Positions 26,266-36,212 of a DNA stretch of 64,000 nucleotides are shown piece by piece; within the stretch, counting starts at the first letter, position 1; every line of letters begins with the position of its first letter. A program made the translations under genes and the position numbers. The notes below the pieces were generated by a model. It saw nothing but the letters and a program-made list of their open reading frames with translations, searched no databases and was not told the DNA's origin. The DNA lies in assembly GCF_010686685.1 (NCBI RefSeq), contig NZ_JAAGWD010000002.1, positions 496,001 to 560,000 of the forward strand. Direction: 5' to 3'. This DNA comes from Pontibacter burrus (GTDB lineage: Bacteria; Bacteroidota; Bacteroidia; Cytophagales; Hymenobacteraceae).

Positions 26266-26460
26266 ACAATATGATTTGGTTTATGCGTTAATGTTATGTT
26301 TTCAGTTAACATGAAAAAGGCCACGAGATATCAAAGTACAAAAGAAGGAGCTTTTTGATGTGGAGACTTGTAAAATCCTGCCTTTTTTATTCCTGTTAGG
26401 GCAGCCCTATAATCTTTCATAATATATGTTTTTATATTTAGGCTTTAAATACAATTGCAA

Positions 26461-27402
26461 ATGGAAAGAGTGGAGGGAAGTCCTTCTAAGCAGCATACTT
26501 TAGGCTATAGCAATAGCTGTGAGATTGTGCATGTAACCGATAAAAATTACCATGCATTAAAAGGCAGGAAAAGTAAGAACCGGATCATGAGTTCGTGTCT
26601 TACCTCACTGGAGGATGAGGTAAAGCCGCTGGGACTGGGGATAAAGTTTGTGGCACAGGGTGAGGAAAGTTATTGGGTAAAGGATAAACGTTTTTGCGTT
26701 TCAAACGGCAAATATCTATTAGTGAACGAAACGTTTCCGACTGTTGATATTGCTATTAAAAAGGAGACAACCCGGGCTGTTTGTGTGGATATTGATGCCG
26801 CACTTGTAAATGATTTACTGCTACAGACCATTTACCCAAATGACCTGGATAACTATAACAGTACTGCCCAGTACCTGCTTACACCAGAGCTGTTTGTAAA
26901 TGAGGCTGTTGCTGAAAAGCCCATGCAGGAGCTTTTGAACTTTATTTTATTCTCGTCAGCCTCCCAGGCGCTTGACAGGCCAGGCATCGAGCTGATTTAC
27001 GAACTTACCTCACTGGTTGTTAAGAACAACGAAGAAACCATAAAATCCTACTACAACCTCGAAGCCGCAAAACTATCTACCCGTCAGGAGTTATTCAGAC
27101 GCTTATTAGTCGGCAAAGAAGTGCTTGATGACAGCCTTTTCTCGAATCTGAGTATAAAACAGGTTGCTGAAACCTGCTGCTTATCTGAATTCAGGTTCTA
27201 CAGGTTATTCAAACAATGCTTTGGTGATAGCCCTTATAATTACCTGTATAAAAAGCGAATTGAAAAAAGTGTAGAGTTAAAAAAGGACGGTCTTTCATGG
27301 GTAGAAATTGCCACACAGTTGAATTTTACTGATCTGGCAGCTTTTAGTAAAAGTTTTAAGAAGGTCAAAGGTGTAGCTCCATCCAAAGCTTTTATTCATT
27401 GA
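26461..27402 (+). CDS. AraC-family transcriptional regulator
   Basis: The ATG at 26461 is preferred over a TTG at 26455, giving 313 residues. The N-terminal ~200 residues are a ligand or dimerisation domain of unrecognised type (GIKFVAQGEESYWVKDKRF...VNETFPTVDI). The C-terminal ~90 residues form the double helix-turn-helix of the AraC/XylS family: LSIKQVAETCCLSEFRFYRLFKQCFGDSPYNYLYKKRIEKS, then WVEIATQLNFTDLAAFSKSFKKVKGVAPSKA. It stands alone on the plus strand and faces away from the PDZ-hydrolase gene, a common layout for a local regulator. The effector is unknown. Confidence 0.9.
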   Translation: MERVEGSPSKQHTLGYSNSCEIVHVTDKNYHALKGRKSKNRIMSSCLTSLEDEVKPLGLGIKFVAQGEESYWVKDKRFCVSNGKYLLVNETFPTVDIAIKKETTRAVCVDIDAALVNDLLLQTIYPNDLDNYNSTAQYLLTPELFVNEAVAEKPMQELLNFILFSSASQALDRPGIELIYELTSLVVKNNEETIKSYYNLEAAKLSTRQELFRRLLVGKEVLDDSLFSNLSIKQVAETCCLSEFRFYRLFKQCFGDSPYNYLYKKRIEKSVELKKDGLSWVEIATQLNFTDLAAFSKSFKKVKGVAPSKAFIH

Positions 27403-27598
27403 GCTTATAAAGACATAGCGTTCTAATTGATTAGATCTAAATAAATGGTAATAAGCAAGCTATAAGTCATAGTCTTAATTTTAAGCTACATCCTAGGGTG
27501 TTTTCTGGAGTAGGATAGGAGCAGTAAGATAACAGTTCTTAATAAAGCTTTAACTATTACAACAGCTCACTTTTCTATAAATGGTACCTACTCTCCTT

Positions 27599-28618
27599 TT
27601 ACCCTTTTTCATTTAGCTCCTTCATAATTTCTGCAAATAACCGGGTAGATTTTAAGCGTTTATCCAGGTTGTACATAGTGGAGACCGTGATCAGTTCATT
27701 CACGCCAGTTTCTTCCAGGAATTCCTGAATCTGCGTTTTTACCGTCTGTTTACTGCCTACAAAGGAATACCGGAGCATTTGCTGCAGCGTTGGATGCTGC
27801 AGTATATCCTTCAACTCTTGAGTCATCTCGGTTGGTGGCTCTAACGGGGCTCTGGATCCGGTTAATACCCCTACAAACATCCTGATCAGAGAAGTGAACA
27901 GCTTTTGGGCTTCTTCATCAGTGTCAGCAACAATAACATTCACCCCGGCCATGGTATAGGATTTTTCTAAAAACTGGGAAGGTTGAAACTCCTGTTCATA
28001 AATGCGCAGGGCATTATGTAAATGTGTGGATGCAAAATGACTGGCAAAAGCATAGGGCAATCCCTTCTCTGCTGCAATATGGGAGCTATCAGTCGTCGAG
28101 CCTAATACATAAATAGGAACATCGGTTCCTTCTGCAATGGGTGCCCTCACCTTTGCAGTTTTATTGTATATGGAAAAATACTGCTGAATCTTTTCTATTT
28201 CCCGCGGAAAAGAATGAGCTGCTTCCATAAAATCTGACCGGATAGCACGCGCAGTGGCCTGGTCGGTGCCAGGCGCTCTTCCCAGGCCCAGATCAATGCG
28301 CCCAGGGTATAAATGGGCCAAGGTCCCAAACTGCTCGGCTACAATCAAGGGCGAATGATTGGGAAGCATCACACCACCTGAACCTACCCGGATGGTAGTG
28401 GTGTTTTCGGCCACGTAACCCATGAGCAGTGATGTGGCGCTGCTGCCAATATTATCGGAGTTATGGTGTTCGGCAAACCAAATGCGTTTGTAGTTGTGTG
28501 CTTCTGCTTCTTTTGCCAATGCCAGTGAATTGTGCAGGGTACGCTGTATGGTTTCTCCCTGTGATACAACGGCAAGCTCTAAAATGGAATAAGCAATTTT
28601 ATGTTTCATGGTATTCAA
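27599..28618 (-). CDS. LLM-class flavin-dependent oxidoreductase (luciferase-like)
   Basis: This 339-residue cytoplasmic protein is of the bacterial luciferase-like superfamily (FMNH2-dependent TIM-barrel monooxygenases). Diagnostic stretches are SLALAKEAEAHNYKRIWFAEHHN, the strand GSGGVMLPNHSPLIVAEQFGTLAHLYPGRIDLGLGRAPGTD, and PIYVLGSTTDSSHIAAEKGLPYAF. The short N-terminal LELAVVSQGET and the EHH motif resemble the YhbW/MsnO8-like subgroup. Substrate not predictable. An ATG at 28609 is an equally good start. It is transcribed alone, with ~1 kb of unassigned sequence upstream. Confidence 0.9.
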   Translation of the reverse strand: MNTMKHKIAYSILELAVVSQGETIQRTLHNSLALAKEAEAHNYKRIWFAEHHNSDNIGSSATSLLMGYVAENTTTIRVGSGGVMLPNHSPLIVAEQFGTLAHLYPGRIDLGLGRAPGTDQATARAIRSDFMEAAHSFPREIEKIQQYFSIYNKTAKVRAPIAEGTDVPIYVLGSTTDSSHIAAEKGLPYAFASHFASTHLHNALRIYEQEFQPSQFLEKSYTMAGVNVIVADTDEEAQKLFTSLIRMFVGVLTGSRAPLEPPTEMTQELKDILQHPTLQQMLRYSFVGSKQTVKTQIQEFLEETGVNELITVSTMYNLDKRLKSTRLFAEIMKELNEKG

Positions 28619-29655
28619 TTCTTATTTGCTTCTGGTAATTGGGTACAGTTGATTCCTACTGAAAATCAGAAAGGCCTGTTATTGGTTTCCTGCATGAGCG
28701 GTTCGGTAAATGGCCATTATTTATTCATATCAATGAAAATTTGCTGTATGTATTGATGCAGGCTTTAGTAACAGGAATGAAGGTACATAGTTTACATTAC
28801 TATAACCTGATCTCAGAGAAGTATCCCAAGTATGAAAAATAAAGTGACCAACCATCTGGTGAACTATAAGGAAACGGAATGTAGAAAAACACCATCACAT
28901 TCCTACTGGCTATAGAGACATAACATCTTCTGTTAAACACTTTCTTTAGTAAGCTGTAAGGCATTTGTTCACCATCTATGTTATCCCAGGAAGAATAATT
29001 ATAAAGAGCTCCTTTATTACTGTCTGGCTGTTATTGTTGTAAAAGTTTAAAATGCCAGAGGTTCGATAACTCACCTTAGTAAACGTAGCTTAGTTTGTAA
29101 AAAGGCCCATCCCACCAAGATGGGCTTTTCTTTTGTATTGAGTAGTCGGGGCCTCCCAGCCGGAATACCAGGCAACCTACGTGAGTTTTTGGCCGGAAAA
29201 TATCCTCGTATAACCCTGGCATTGTTGTCACCCGTGTAAAGACGAAACGCCTGACCTTTCAGACCTGGGTTCAGGCCCGGACTATAGGGCCGCAGTAATT
29301 GGCAGGATATTACAACTAATCTGCAGAAAAGTCTGCACTAATTTGCATAAGCAATAAACTAAATCAGCTGCAAGAAACTCAGCAATCCGGTCCTTACCAA
29401 GAGCTGGGCCTGTATATAATCATGCGCTGTAGGGGTTACAGGGGCAACTTGTGCATGGAGGTTGATACCTGCATTGAACAGTGAAATCCATTCCCTTTTC
29501 AGGGCAATATGGTTACCAATCTCTCTGAACAAAATCTGTAGTCATGTGCAACTGGTAAAAACAGGCAGCAGGGGTAAGATGAGGTTTGGTGTTGTGACAT
29601 TGATAGCATATCACCTTTTTAACTATTAATAACCAATCTATTAACCAACCAATTT
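28619..29655. other. 1-kb intergenic region with an orphan hairpin
   Basis: No protein gene is supported. It holds a terminator-like hairpin at 29105-29125 and a locally GC-rich block at about 29145-29300 that does not match any gene I recognise. The last ~100 bp must contain the SusC promoter and leader. Confidence 0.45.
29105..29125 (+). terminator. Orphan terminator-like hairpin
   Basis: Arms GCCCATC (29105-29111) and GATGGGC (29119-29125) are followed by TTTTCTTTT on the plus strand and by a T-rich run on the minus strand. No coding gene ends at it on either strand, so it may end a small RNA or be left from a lost gene. Confidence 0.6.
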
Positions 29656-32600
29656 ATGAGAAAAGTCATACTTATGAAATTGGCTCTGTTTCTTACGCTT
29701 GTTAGCCAGGCGTGGGCTCAGAGTCGGACTGTTTCCGGGACAGTTACGGATGCAGCCAATGGGCAACCGTTACCTGGAGTAGCAGTGATTGTGAAAGGTA
29801 CTTCTATAGGTATCACCACGGGCTACGATGGCACGTACTCCCTCAACGTGCCGGAAAGCGGAAATACATTGCAATTCCGCTTTATTGGTTATGTCACTAT
29901 GGAGCGTCCGATAACAGGCAATGTGTTAAACGTAGCACTTGCAGTAGATAGCAAACAGCTGCAGGAAGTCGTTGTTGTGGGCTATGGTGTTCAGGATGTC
30001 AAAGATGTAACCGGATCGATTACCAGCATTTCAGCTGCTAAAATTGAGAATCAACCAGTACAAAGCTTTGACCAGGCATTAAGCGGAAGAGCAGCCGGTG
30101 TGCAAATCACGAACTCATCCGGTATGCTGGCAGATGGGGTTACCGTGAGAATCCGCGGTGTCGGATCCATATCCAACAGCTCCCAGCCTCTTTATGTAAT
30201 AGATGGCGTGCCAATGGCCCAGGTAAGTAACCTGAACACATTTAACGGGGGAAACGGTACCCGCTATAACCCACTGGCTGACCTGAACCCGAATGATATT
30301 GAATCGATTGAAGTTCTGAAAGATGCCGCCGCCGCCGCGCTCTATGGTAGCAGGGCAGCTAATGGTGTTATCCTGGTAACGACAAAAAGAGGTAAAACTG
30401 GAACCACCAAAATTACCTATGATTTCTACACAGGTTATAATGAAATTGTCAGACGTCCCGACCTGCTGAATGGGGATGACTTTATAACGATCCAGAATGA
30501 AAAAGCTTCCAATCGCTTTGGTGTGGATGACCCGAAGAGTGTGATTACCGGGAACGTAGACATCAACGGTGATGGAAAACCAGACAGAACAAACTGGGTT
30601 GATGAGGTTTTCAGAAAAGGTAAGGTGCATAGTCATCAGCTTTCGATGTCCGGAGGGAATGAAAAAACCTCTTATTACGGCTCTGTTTCCTATTCGGATC
30701 AAAGTGGTGTAGTGGTAGCTAACCGCCTAAGAAGGGGGGCAGCACGTTTAAACTTGGATGTAACTCCGAAGAACTGGCTGAAAGCGGGCATTAGTACGAG
30801 CTTCACAAAAACGTTGAATAACGGCGTGCTGGCGGAGGGATATCTGGCCGGTGTTGGTGTTGCAGGCCTGAATGCCCCTTCAAACTTGCCTGTTTATGGC
30901 AATGATGGCTTCTATTACCTGAATTCAACCGGTTATTTAGGCAATGGCGCCAACGACCAGACTTACCTGCTCAACAGGTTCTATCATCCCAGAGCAACCC
31001 TTGATCTGCAGCGAAATCAAAATACTTCCCAGCGAATGCTGGGTAATGCGTACATTGAAGTCCAGCCAGTCAGGAACTTAAAGGTTACTTCCAAGTTCGG
31101 TATTGACTATATTCAGAACTTCGAAGACCAGTACAGTGATCCCCGTATTGCAGGTTTGGGATGGAGTTACAACGGACTTGTACAGACCAACAATCTTAGC
31201 CGTAATCAATGGAACTGGTCAAATTATGCTACCTATAGCTTCTTAGTGGGTGAGCAGCATAATTTCGCAGCAACCGGGGGTATTGAATACCAGGAAGTAG
31301 TTCAAAACTCCATTGGCGCATACGCCGGAGATTTTGCAGATCCTTTCTTCAAAGATATCATTACTGGCACATTTGCAGAACAGATTGGTTCCGACGGAGC
31401 AAGGACGCATAACGGTTTTGATTCTTACTTTGGCCGCCTATCATATGATTTTGGTAATAAATATTATGCTGAAGTAGCCTTCCGTGCTGATGCATTTTCC
31501 GGCTTCGGTATGAACAACAAACGAGGCTATTTTCCCGCCGGTTCAGTTGGCTGGAGAATCTCTGAGGAAAGCTTCCTGGATGGGGTTGACTTCCTGAATG
31601 ACCTGAAACTCCGTGCCAGCTATGGTATTGTGGGAAACTCTAATATCGCTGATTTTGCGTCCCGTACGTTGTATGGTGGCGGGTTATATGTGGAGCAGAA
31701 CGGGCTAAGTCCGGTGCAGGTCGGAAACACCAATCTGAAGTGGGAGACTTCGAATAAACTGGACATCGGCTTTGACCTGTCCGTGTTGCAGGACCGTGTG
31801 GGGCTGACGTTCGATTATTTCAATACTTCCATTACCGACCTTGTCCTGAATGCACCGGTACTGAGAACGACCGGTATTCCGGGTGCTTCCGTAAGCACAA
31901 ACATCGGCTCAATGAATAACAAGGGCTTTGAACTTGCCTTAAATACTGTAAATATTGAAAAGAACGACTTTTCCTGGTCGACCAACTTCAACTTTAGCAA
32001 AGTCAAGAACGAAGTCACAAGCCTTTATAATGATGTGCCGGTCGTAAGTGGCTCCAGCCAGGCAGCAGTAGGGTATGCCATAGGAGAATTCAAATTAATT
32101 CGTTGGGCTGGTGTGAATCCGGATAACGGAATGGCCATGTTCCTGTCTAAAGATGGTGTCGTAAAGCAGTACGATCCTGCGACTCAGAAGTATTATCTGT
32201 TGGACGGTTCTGAAACAACCCAGATCACCGGGGATGACGCTGTGTTTGCCGGTAATCCATACCCGAAGTGGTTTGGCGGTGTAGACAATACCTTCAGGTA
32301 CAAAGACTTTGATATTGGCGTTTTCTTCCAGTTCAGCGGCGGAAATAAAATACTGAATCAAACCCGCGCCGGTTTGATGACAAACTACATGAACAATAAC
32401 CTTAACGAGATTAAGGACAGATGGCAGAAGCCAGGTGATATTACAGATGTACCAAGACTGTACCTGCAGGATAACGTTTCAACCCGTCTATCTACCCGTT
32501 GGTTAGAGGATGGAGATTTTCTGCGACTACGCCAACTGAGCATAGGATATAATGTCCCATCTGAACTGACCGATAAAGCCGGTATAAGTACTCTCCGTCT

Positions 32601-32757
32601 TTATGCCCAAGCGCAGAATGTTTTTGTATTAACCGCTTATAAAGGGTTTGACCCGGAAGTTAACACCAACAGAAACGTGAATATTGCATATGGTGTTGAC
32701 AACAGATCAATTCCACAGGCGCGTAGTTTTACATTTGGGGTGAATATTGGCCTTTAA
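29656..32757 (+). CDS. SusC/RagA-family TonB-linked outer-membrane transporter
   Basis: This is a 1033-residue outer-membrane protein. After the signal peptide (to WAQS, about residue 22) comes the carboxypeptidase-like domain (RTVSGTVTDAANGQPLPGVAV), a TonB-box-like QEVVVVGYG near 105, the plug (VTGSITSISAAKIEN...GVTVRIRGVGSISNSSQPLYVIDGVP...IESIEVLKDAAAAALYGSRAANGVILVTTK), then a 22-strand-type barrel ending in ARSFTFGVNIGL. These proteins form the barrel of a SusCD import complex for glycans, peptides or other large nutrients, energised by TonB. The SusD partner follows after 14 bp. No glycoside hydrolase or peptidase accompanies the pair on its strand, so the substrate is not indicated. 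Confidence 0.95.
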   Translation: MRKVILMKLALFLTLVSQAWAQSRTVSGTVTDAANGQPLPGVAVIVKGTSIGITTGYDGTYSLNVPESGNTLQFRFIGYVTMERPITGNVLNVALAVDSKQLQEVVVVGYGVQDVKDVTGSITSISAAKIENQPVQSFDQALSGRAAGVQITNSSGMLADGVTVRIRGVGSISNSSQPLYVIDGVPMAQVSNLNTFNGGNGTRYNPLADLNPNDIESIEVLKDAAAAALYGSRAANGVILVTTKRGKTGTTKITYDFYTGYNEIVRRPDLLNGDDFITIQNEKASNRFGVDDPKSVITGNVDINGDGKPDRTNWVDEVFRKGKVHSHQLSMSGGNEKTSYYGSVSYSDQSGVVVANRLRRGAARLNLDVTPKNWLKAGISTSFTKTLNNGVLAEGYLAGVGVAGLNAPSNLPVYGNDGFYYLNSTGYLGNGANDQTYLLNRFYHPRATLDLQRNQNTSQRMLGNAYIEVQPVRNLKVTSKFGIDYIQNFEDQYSDPRIAGLGWSYNGLVQTNNLSRNQWNWSNYATYSFLVGEQHNFAATGGIEYQEVVQNSIGAYAGDFADPFFKDIITGTFAEQIGSDGARTHNGFDSYFGRLSYDFGNKYYAEVAFRADAFSGFGMNNKRGYFPAGSVGWRISEESFLDGVDFLNDLKLRASYGIVGNSNIADFASRTLYGGGLYVEQNGLSPVQVGNTNLKWETSNKLDIGFDLSVLQDRVGLTFDYFNTSITDLVLNAPVLRTTGIPGASVSTNIGSMNNKGFELALNTVNIEKNDFSWSTNFNFSKVKNEVTSLYNDVPVVSGSSQAAVGYAIGEFKLIRWAGVNPDNGMAMFLSKDGVVKQYDPATQKYYLLDGSETTQITGDDAVFAGNPYPKWFGGVDNTFRYKDFDIGVFFQFSGGNKILNQTRAGLMTNYMNNNLNEIKDRWQKPGDITDVPRLYLQDNVSTRLSTRWLEDGDFLRLRQLSIGYNVPSELTDKAGISTLRLYAQAQNVFVLTAYKGFDPEVNTNRNVNIAYGVDNRSIPQARSFTFGVNIGL

Positions 32758-32771
32758 TTTTAATTTCAATC

Positions 32772-34190
32772 ATGATTAAACCAGTTAGAAAAACGATTTC
32801 GACATCACTGCTGCTTGGCGCACTGGCTTTTGCCGCACCTTCATGTGACATAATTGAAAAGGAGCCGATTGAGAACCTGTCTCCCGATTCAGCATTTACG
32901 ACACCTCAGAGAATTGAAAAGGCTGTTGTCGGCATGTACGATGATACTCAGAATGCAGAGTTTCTGGGAGGGCGTGCCCTGATTTATTCAGATATCCGGG
33001 GAGCAGATACGGACCCAGCTACATACTTTGGGAACATTGGCTTATTCAATACCTTATCAAGTGATGGTACGGTAACCAATGCCTGGACGGGAGGATACCG
33101 GGCCATTTACACGACAAATTTATTTTTACAGGCATTGGAGGCAAACCGGGCAAAGGTTCCTACTGAAGTTTTAGCAAAACAGTATGAAGCTGAAGCGAAA
33201 TTTTTGAGAGCATTAAACCATTGGTATTTAGTGAACCTGTTTGCACAGCCTTATACCTTTACAACAGATGGGTCACATTTGGGTATTCCAATAGCACTCA
33301 AAGCGTTTGATGCCTCAACTGCTTTCACACCTGAGGCGCAGCTTGCCAGAAGCTCGGTTGCCCAGGTTTATGCACAGATAGAGAAGGACCTTCAGTTTGC
33401 CGCACAAAATCTGCCAACCAGGACCGGAGTAATGTTTTCAGATGTTGCCCGGGCAACCAAGGGTGCTGCAGAAGCACTGCTGATGCGTTTATACCTCTAC
33501 AAAGGGGACAATGTTAAAGCTTTGGAGCAGGCGACAAAGGTGGATGCGATGGGATATAAATTAAATTCCTCACCAGTAACGGTATTCTCGAATTACACAA
33601 CCTGGGAATCCATTTTCTCTGTCGCCCATAACCTTAACGATAACCCGAATACGAACCATGCTTTAGGACAGCATTATGGTAGACGTCGGGATATTTCAGT
33701 TGATCCTTACCTGAGTCTTTTTCCAGCAAACAGTACGGATCTTCGCGTTTATACATTAACGAAGAAAGAGGACGGTAAAACCTATACACTGAAGTACACA
33801 GATAATTCGCAGTGGGTACCGGTTATCCGATATGCAGAAGTTGTGTTAACTAAAGCTGAAGCATTAGCCAAACAATCGTTAGCAAATGGAACAGTGAATG
33901 AAACAGCGGTAGCATTTCTGAACGAAATCAGAACTAGAGCGAATGCCTCCACTTTTCAATCGTCCGACTTTTCAAACAATAGCGAACTTCTGGAAGCTGT
34001 GCTTCTTGAAAGAAGAAGAGAGCTGGCATTTGAAGGGCACGGGATGTTTGATTTGTTAAGAAATAAGAAGGACATTCCTGCTAACGGGAATAATAAGCTG
34101 CAAGTGTATGGATCCGATAAGACGATCCTCCCTATACCGCTGGTAGAGACTCAAGCTAATCCTAACCTGAAGCAGAATCCCGGTTATTAG
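32772..34190 (+). CDS. SusD/RagB-family nutrient-binding lipoprotein
   Basis: The 472-residue partner of the upstream SusC-like transporter is 14 bp downstream in the same operon. It has a lipoprotein signal (SLLLGALAFAAPSCDII, Cys25) and the RagB/SusD alpha-helical tetratricopeptide-like fold, including PDSAFTTPQRIEKAVVGMYD near the start, AEAKFLRALNHWYLVNLFAQPY in the middle, and the conserved C-terminal VIRYAEVVLTKAEALA... and LLEAVLLERRRELAFEGHGMFDLLR. It forms the lid that captures substrate over the SusC barrel at the cell surface. It is somewhat shorter than many SusD proteins (usually ~500-600 residues). A strong terminator follows. Confidence 0.95.
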   Translation: MIKPVRKTISTSLLLGALAFAAPSCDIIEKEPIENLSPDSAFTTPQRIEKAVVGMYDDTQNAEFLGGRALIYSDIRGADTDPATYFGNIGLFNTLSSDGTVTNAWTGGYRAIYTTNLFLQALEANRAKVPTEVLAKQYEAEAKFLRALNHWYLVNLFAQPYTFTTDGSHLGIPIALKAFDASTAFTPEAQLARSSVAQVYAQIEKDLQFAAQNLPTRTGVMFSDVARATKGAAEALLMRLYLYKGDNVKALEQATKVDAMGYKLNSSPVTVFSNYTTWESIFSVAHNLNDNPNTNHALGQHYGRRRDISVDPYLSLFPANSTDLRVYTLTKKEDGKTYTLKYTDNSQWVPVIRYAEVVLTKAEALAKQSLANGTVNETAVAFLNEIRTRANASTFQSSDFSNNSELLEAVLLERRRELAFEGHGMFDLLRNKKDIPANGNNKLQVYGSDKTILPIPLVETQANPNLKQNPGY

Positions 34191-34199
34191 TATTTTCAT

Positions 34200-34235
34200 A
34201 AAAAAGAAGGCCCTCTATAGAGGGCCTTCTTTTTT
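34200..34235 (+). terminator. Perfect 16-bp terminator of the SusCD operon
   Basis: Arms 34200-34215 (AAAAAAGAAGGCCCTC) and 34220-34235 pair perfectly around TATA and end in TTTTTT. This is a textbook intrinsic terminator just after the SusD stop. Confidence 0.95.
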
Positions 34236-34292
34236 ATGAATGCTTTGTTGTATACGCCTCCGTTGTTCACCTACTGCTCATGGTAGCGGGGG

Positions 34293-34784
34293 CTACCGGA
34301 AGGCATTCCTTTGCCTGCATTTCAAATGTTGAATGTTTACGGTATCATGTCTTGTACTTGCCAGGCGTGCTTGGAGGGCATTAAAACGTTTCTGGCTGTT
34401 GGTATGCGGGGTGGTGCCTGCCAGGATGCGGGCGTGATATTCCTGCTTCCAGGGTTTTACATCGTGGTTTGCCAGTGCGTGGTTGGTATGGTACACAACC
34501 TGCCTGCTGGCAACAGGATAAAAAGGCACGACCGTTGTTGCGGATGCTTCCAGGTTCACCACTTCCTTGTTGGTGCCGATCAGGTAGTTCTGGCCGGTGG
34601 CGTGTTTTACATTTTGAACAAAATCCAGCGCCTTTTCCCCGGAATTCTGATTCAGGATCCCTCGCGTTACAAAGGCAACCGGCAGGCCTTCCGGCTCGCT
34701 GTGCAGGTCGGTTAAGGCGTTTATGACCACGCCAACCCCATCGTTATTCATCCCAGCAAAACCAAGAAAACCAGCACAAGACAT
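34293..34784 (-). pseudogene. Truncated copy of the C45-family gene
   Basis: The minus-strand frame encodes only the middle of the C45-like protein, from MSCAGFLGFAGMNNDGVGVVINAL to FNALQARLA, then unrelated codons. The N-terminal half with the catalytic Cys (EHCSAIG) and the C-terminal beta region are absent. Nucleotides 34358-34691 are identical to 23254-23587, while the adjoining 34692-34783 differ at about one position in nine. The fragment lies directly behind the SusCD terminator in convergent orientation. It cannot make an active Ntn hydrolase. Confidence 0.85.
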
Positions 34785-34838
34785 AATATACTTTACTATT
34801 CTATACGGTAGTATTAAAGCTTAGCCAGGTGTATAGAA

Positions 34839-34864
34839 AAAGCCCACCATAGCTGATGGGCTTT
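34839..34864. terminator. Hairpin near the truncated C45 copy
   Basis: Arms AAAGCCCA (34839-34846) and TGGGCTTT (34857-34864) flank a 10-base loop. A decayed version lies near 24414-24432 beside the full C45 gene. No intact gene ends here in either direction. Confidence 0.6.
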
Positions 34865-34896
34865 AGCACAAACTAATGAAGGTTGAGTGTACTGCG

Positions 34897-35115
34897 TCAG
34901 GAATTTACTTTCTCCCCAACTTTAACTGTTTTCTTATCTGCTACAAAATTAGGTGAGACTTCGAGAGATATAGTTGTAGTTTCCTGCCATTTTAACTTGT
35001 TCCAGATTCCTCTTAGCAAGTGTTTGTAGTTATTTTTTCTGTTGTCTTCTCTACTTAGCTCAACTTTTGAATAAATTAATAATACCTGAAGATCTGAGCT
35101 CAATTCTGAAGTCAA
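34897..35115 (-). pseudogene. Short ORF, possible remnant of an exported-protein gene
   Basis: The 72-codon minus-strand ORF has VLLIYSKVELSREDNRKNNYKHLLRGIW followed by an alternating beta-like stretch. The pattern faintly recalls the end of DUF1223-type proteins (charged R-x-D/E-N followed by an H-x-x-x-R segment), but there is no signal peptide and the rest of that family is missing. It could equally be a chance ORF. Confidence 0.25.
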
Positions 35116-35294
35116 CTGAATATATTAATTGAATAATGTAAAATAGAGAGAGCCATGTTATGAGTAGAATGGCGCAGGTATCACGAAATGCAGTGTCTAA
35201 AGAATACAGGTGTATCTATCAAGGAAGAATAATATTTTATGGTGTATTAAGTTATATAGCAATAGTTAACCTAAAGCACATACCATTCTTGGCC

Positions 35295-36212
35295 ATGTTG
35301 TCAATTGTCCCAAAAAGACTTATCGGAACATTGCTCTTCATGTTACCCTGTGTCATGTTGTATGCACAGACTTACTCAATAGAGGGAACAGTTAAAAGTG
35401 CAGAAAATGGCCAAAGTATACCTTTTGTAGCAGTAGGTTTAAAGAACAGCAGCACAGGCATTACAGCAGATGGAAGAGGCAAGTTTAAGTTATCGTTAAA
35501 GGCACAAAATTTAACGGATACATTATATTTTTCAGCTATAGGTTATAGCAATCTCTTGATTCCGGTAAAGAAGCTCATAGGTAGGGAATTTAAAAAGGAA
35601 ATCTATGATTCTAACCAAAACTCCTATAACAAAGCATTCTACCTTTCTCCAAAGCCTGTAGCACTTGGGACCGTAGAAGTTAAGGCAAGCTCTGTGAAAT
35701 GGAAAGAAGTTAGGGTTGGCTATAATATAAGCAAAGGGGCCTCTTCATGGCACGAATTTGAGCCGTTGGATACTTTATTAAGCGGAGTCACTGGGCAGGA
35801 AATAGGCAACAATTTTCGGACAAAAAAGTACCCGGTATACCTGAAGGATTTTAATTTCGGTTTACATGGTTCCGGGAATTTAGCAGTGACAATCAGACTT
35901 CGCATCTACTCCATTAGAAACAACCTACCCCATGAAAGCCTGCTTGACAGGGATATCGTGGTAAAGATACCGCGACACCACACAGGCTGGATTAAGGTCA
36001 ATCTAGAGCAATACAATATTAAACTGGATCAGGATTTTGCTGTAGCACTGGAATGGATTAACGAGGCAAACAGCTTGAACAGGAACTCTTTAATGACTTT
36101 TGCAAAAATACCTAAAGATCAGATTACTTTTTATAGGGACGCTAAAACTTCACTCTGGAGAAAGCTTCATGCTACAAGCATTGGCATGTATGTCTCCTTG
36201 TTATATGAGTAA
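35295..36212 (+). CDS. Exported protein with carboxypeptidase-like regulatory domain
   Basis: The ATG at 35295 starts with a good signal peptide (MLSIVPKRLIGTLLFMLPCVMLYAQ); the ATG at 35160 only adds a poorly coding extension. The mature protein (about 280 residues) opens with the CarboxypepD_reg-like beta sandwich (YSIEGTVKSAENGQSIPFVAVGLKNSSTGITADGRGKFKL). A C-terminal beta-rich domain of unknown family follows (FNFGLHGSGNLAVTIRLRIYSIRNNLPHESLL...). Unlike TonB receptors it has no barrel. Relatives in Bacteroidota are common envelope proteins without an assigned role. It stands alone, AT-rich, between the truncated C45 copy and the second tRNA-fragment relic. Confidence 0.8.
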   Translation: MLSIVPKRLIGTLLFMLPCVMLYAQTYSIEGTVKSAENGQSIPFVAVGLKNSSTGITADGRGKFKLSLKAQNLTDTLYFSAIGYSNLLIPVKKLIGREFKKEIYDSNQNSYNKAFYLSPKPVALGTVEVKASSVKWKEVRVGYNISKGASSWHEFEPLDTLLSGVTGQEIGNNFRTKKYPVYLKDFNFGLHGSGNLAVTIRLRIYSIRNNLPHESLLDRDIVVKIPRHHTGWIKVNLEQYNIKLDQDFAVALEWINEANSLNRNSLMTFAKIPKDQITFYRDAKTSLWRKLHATSIGMYVSLLYE

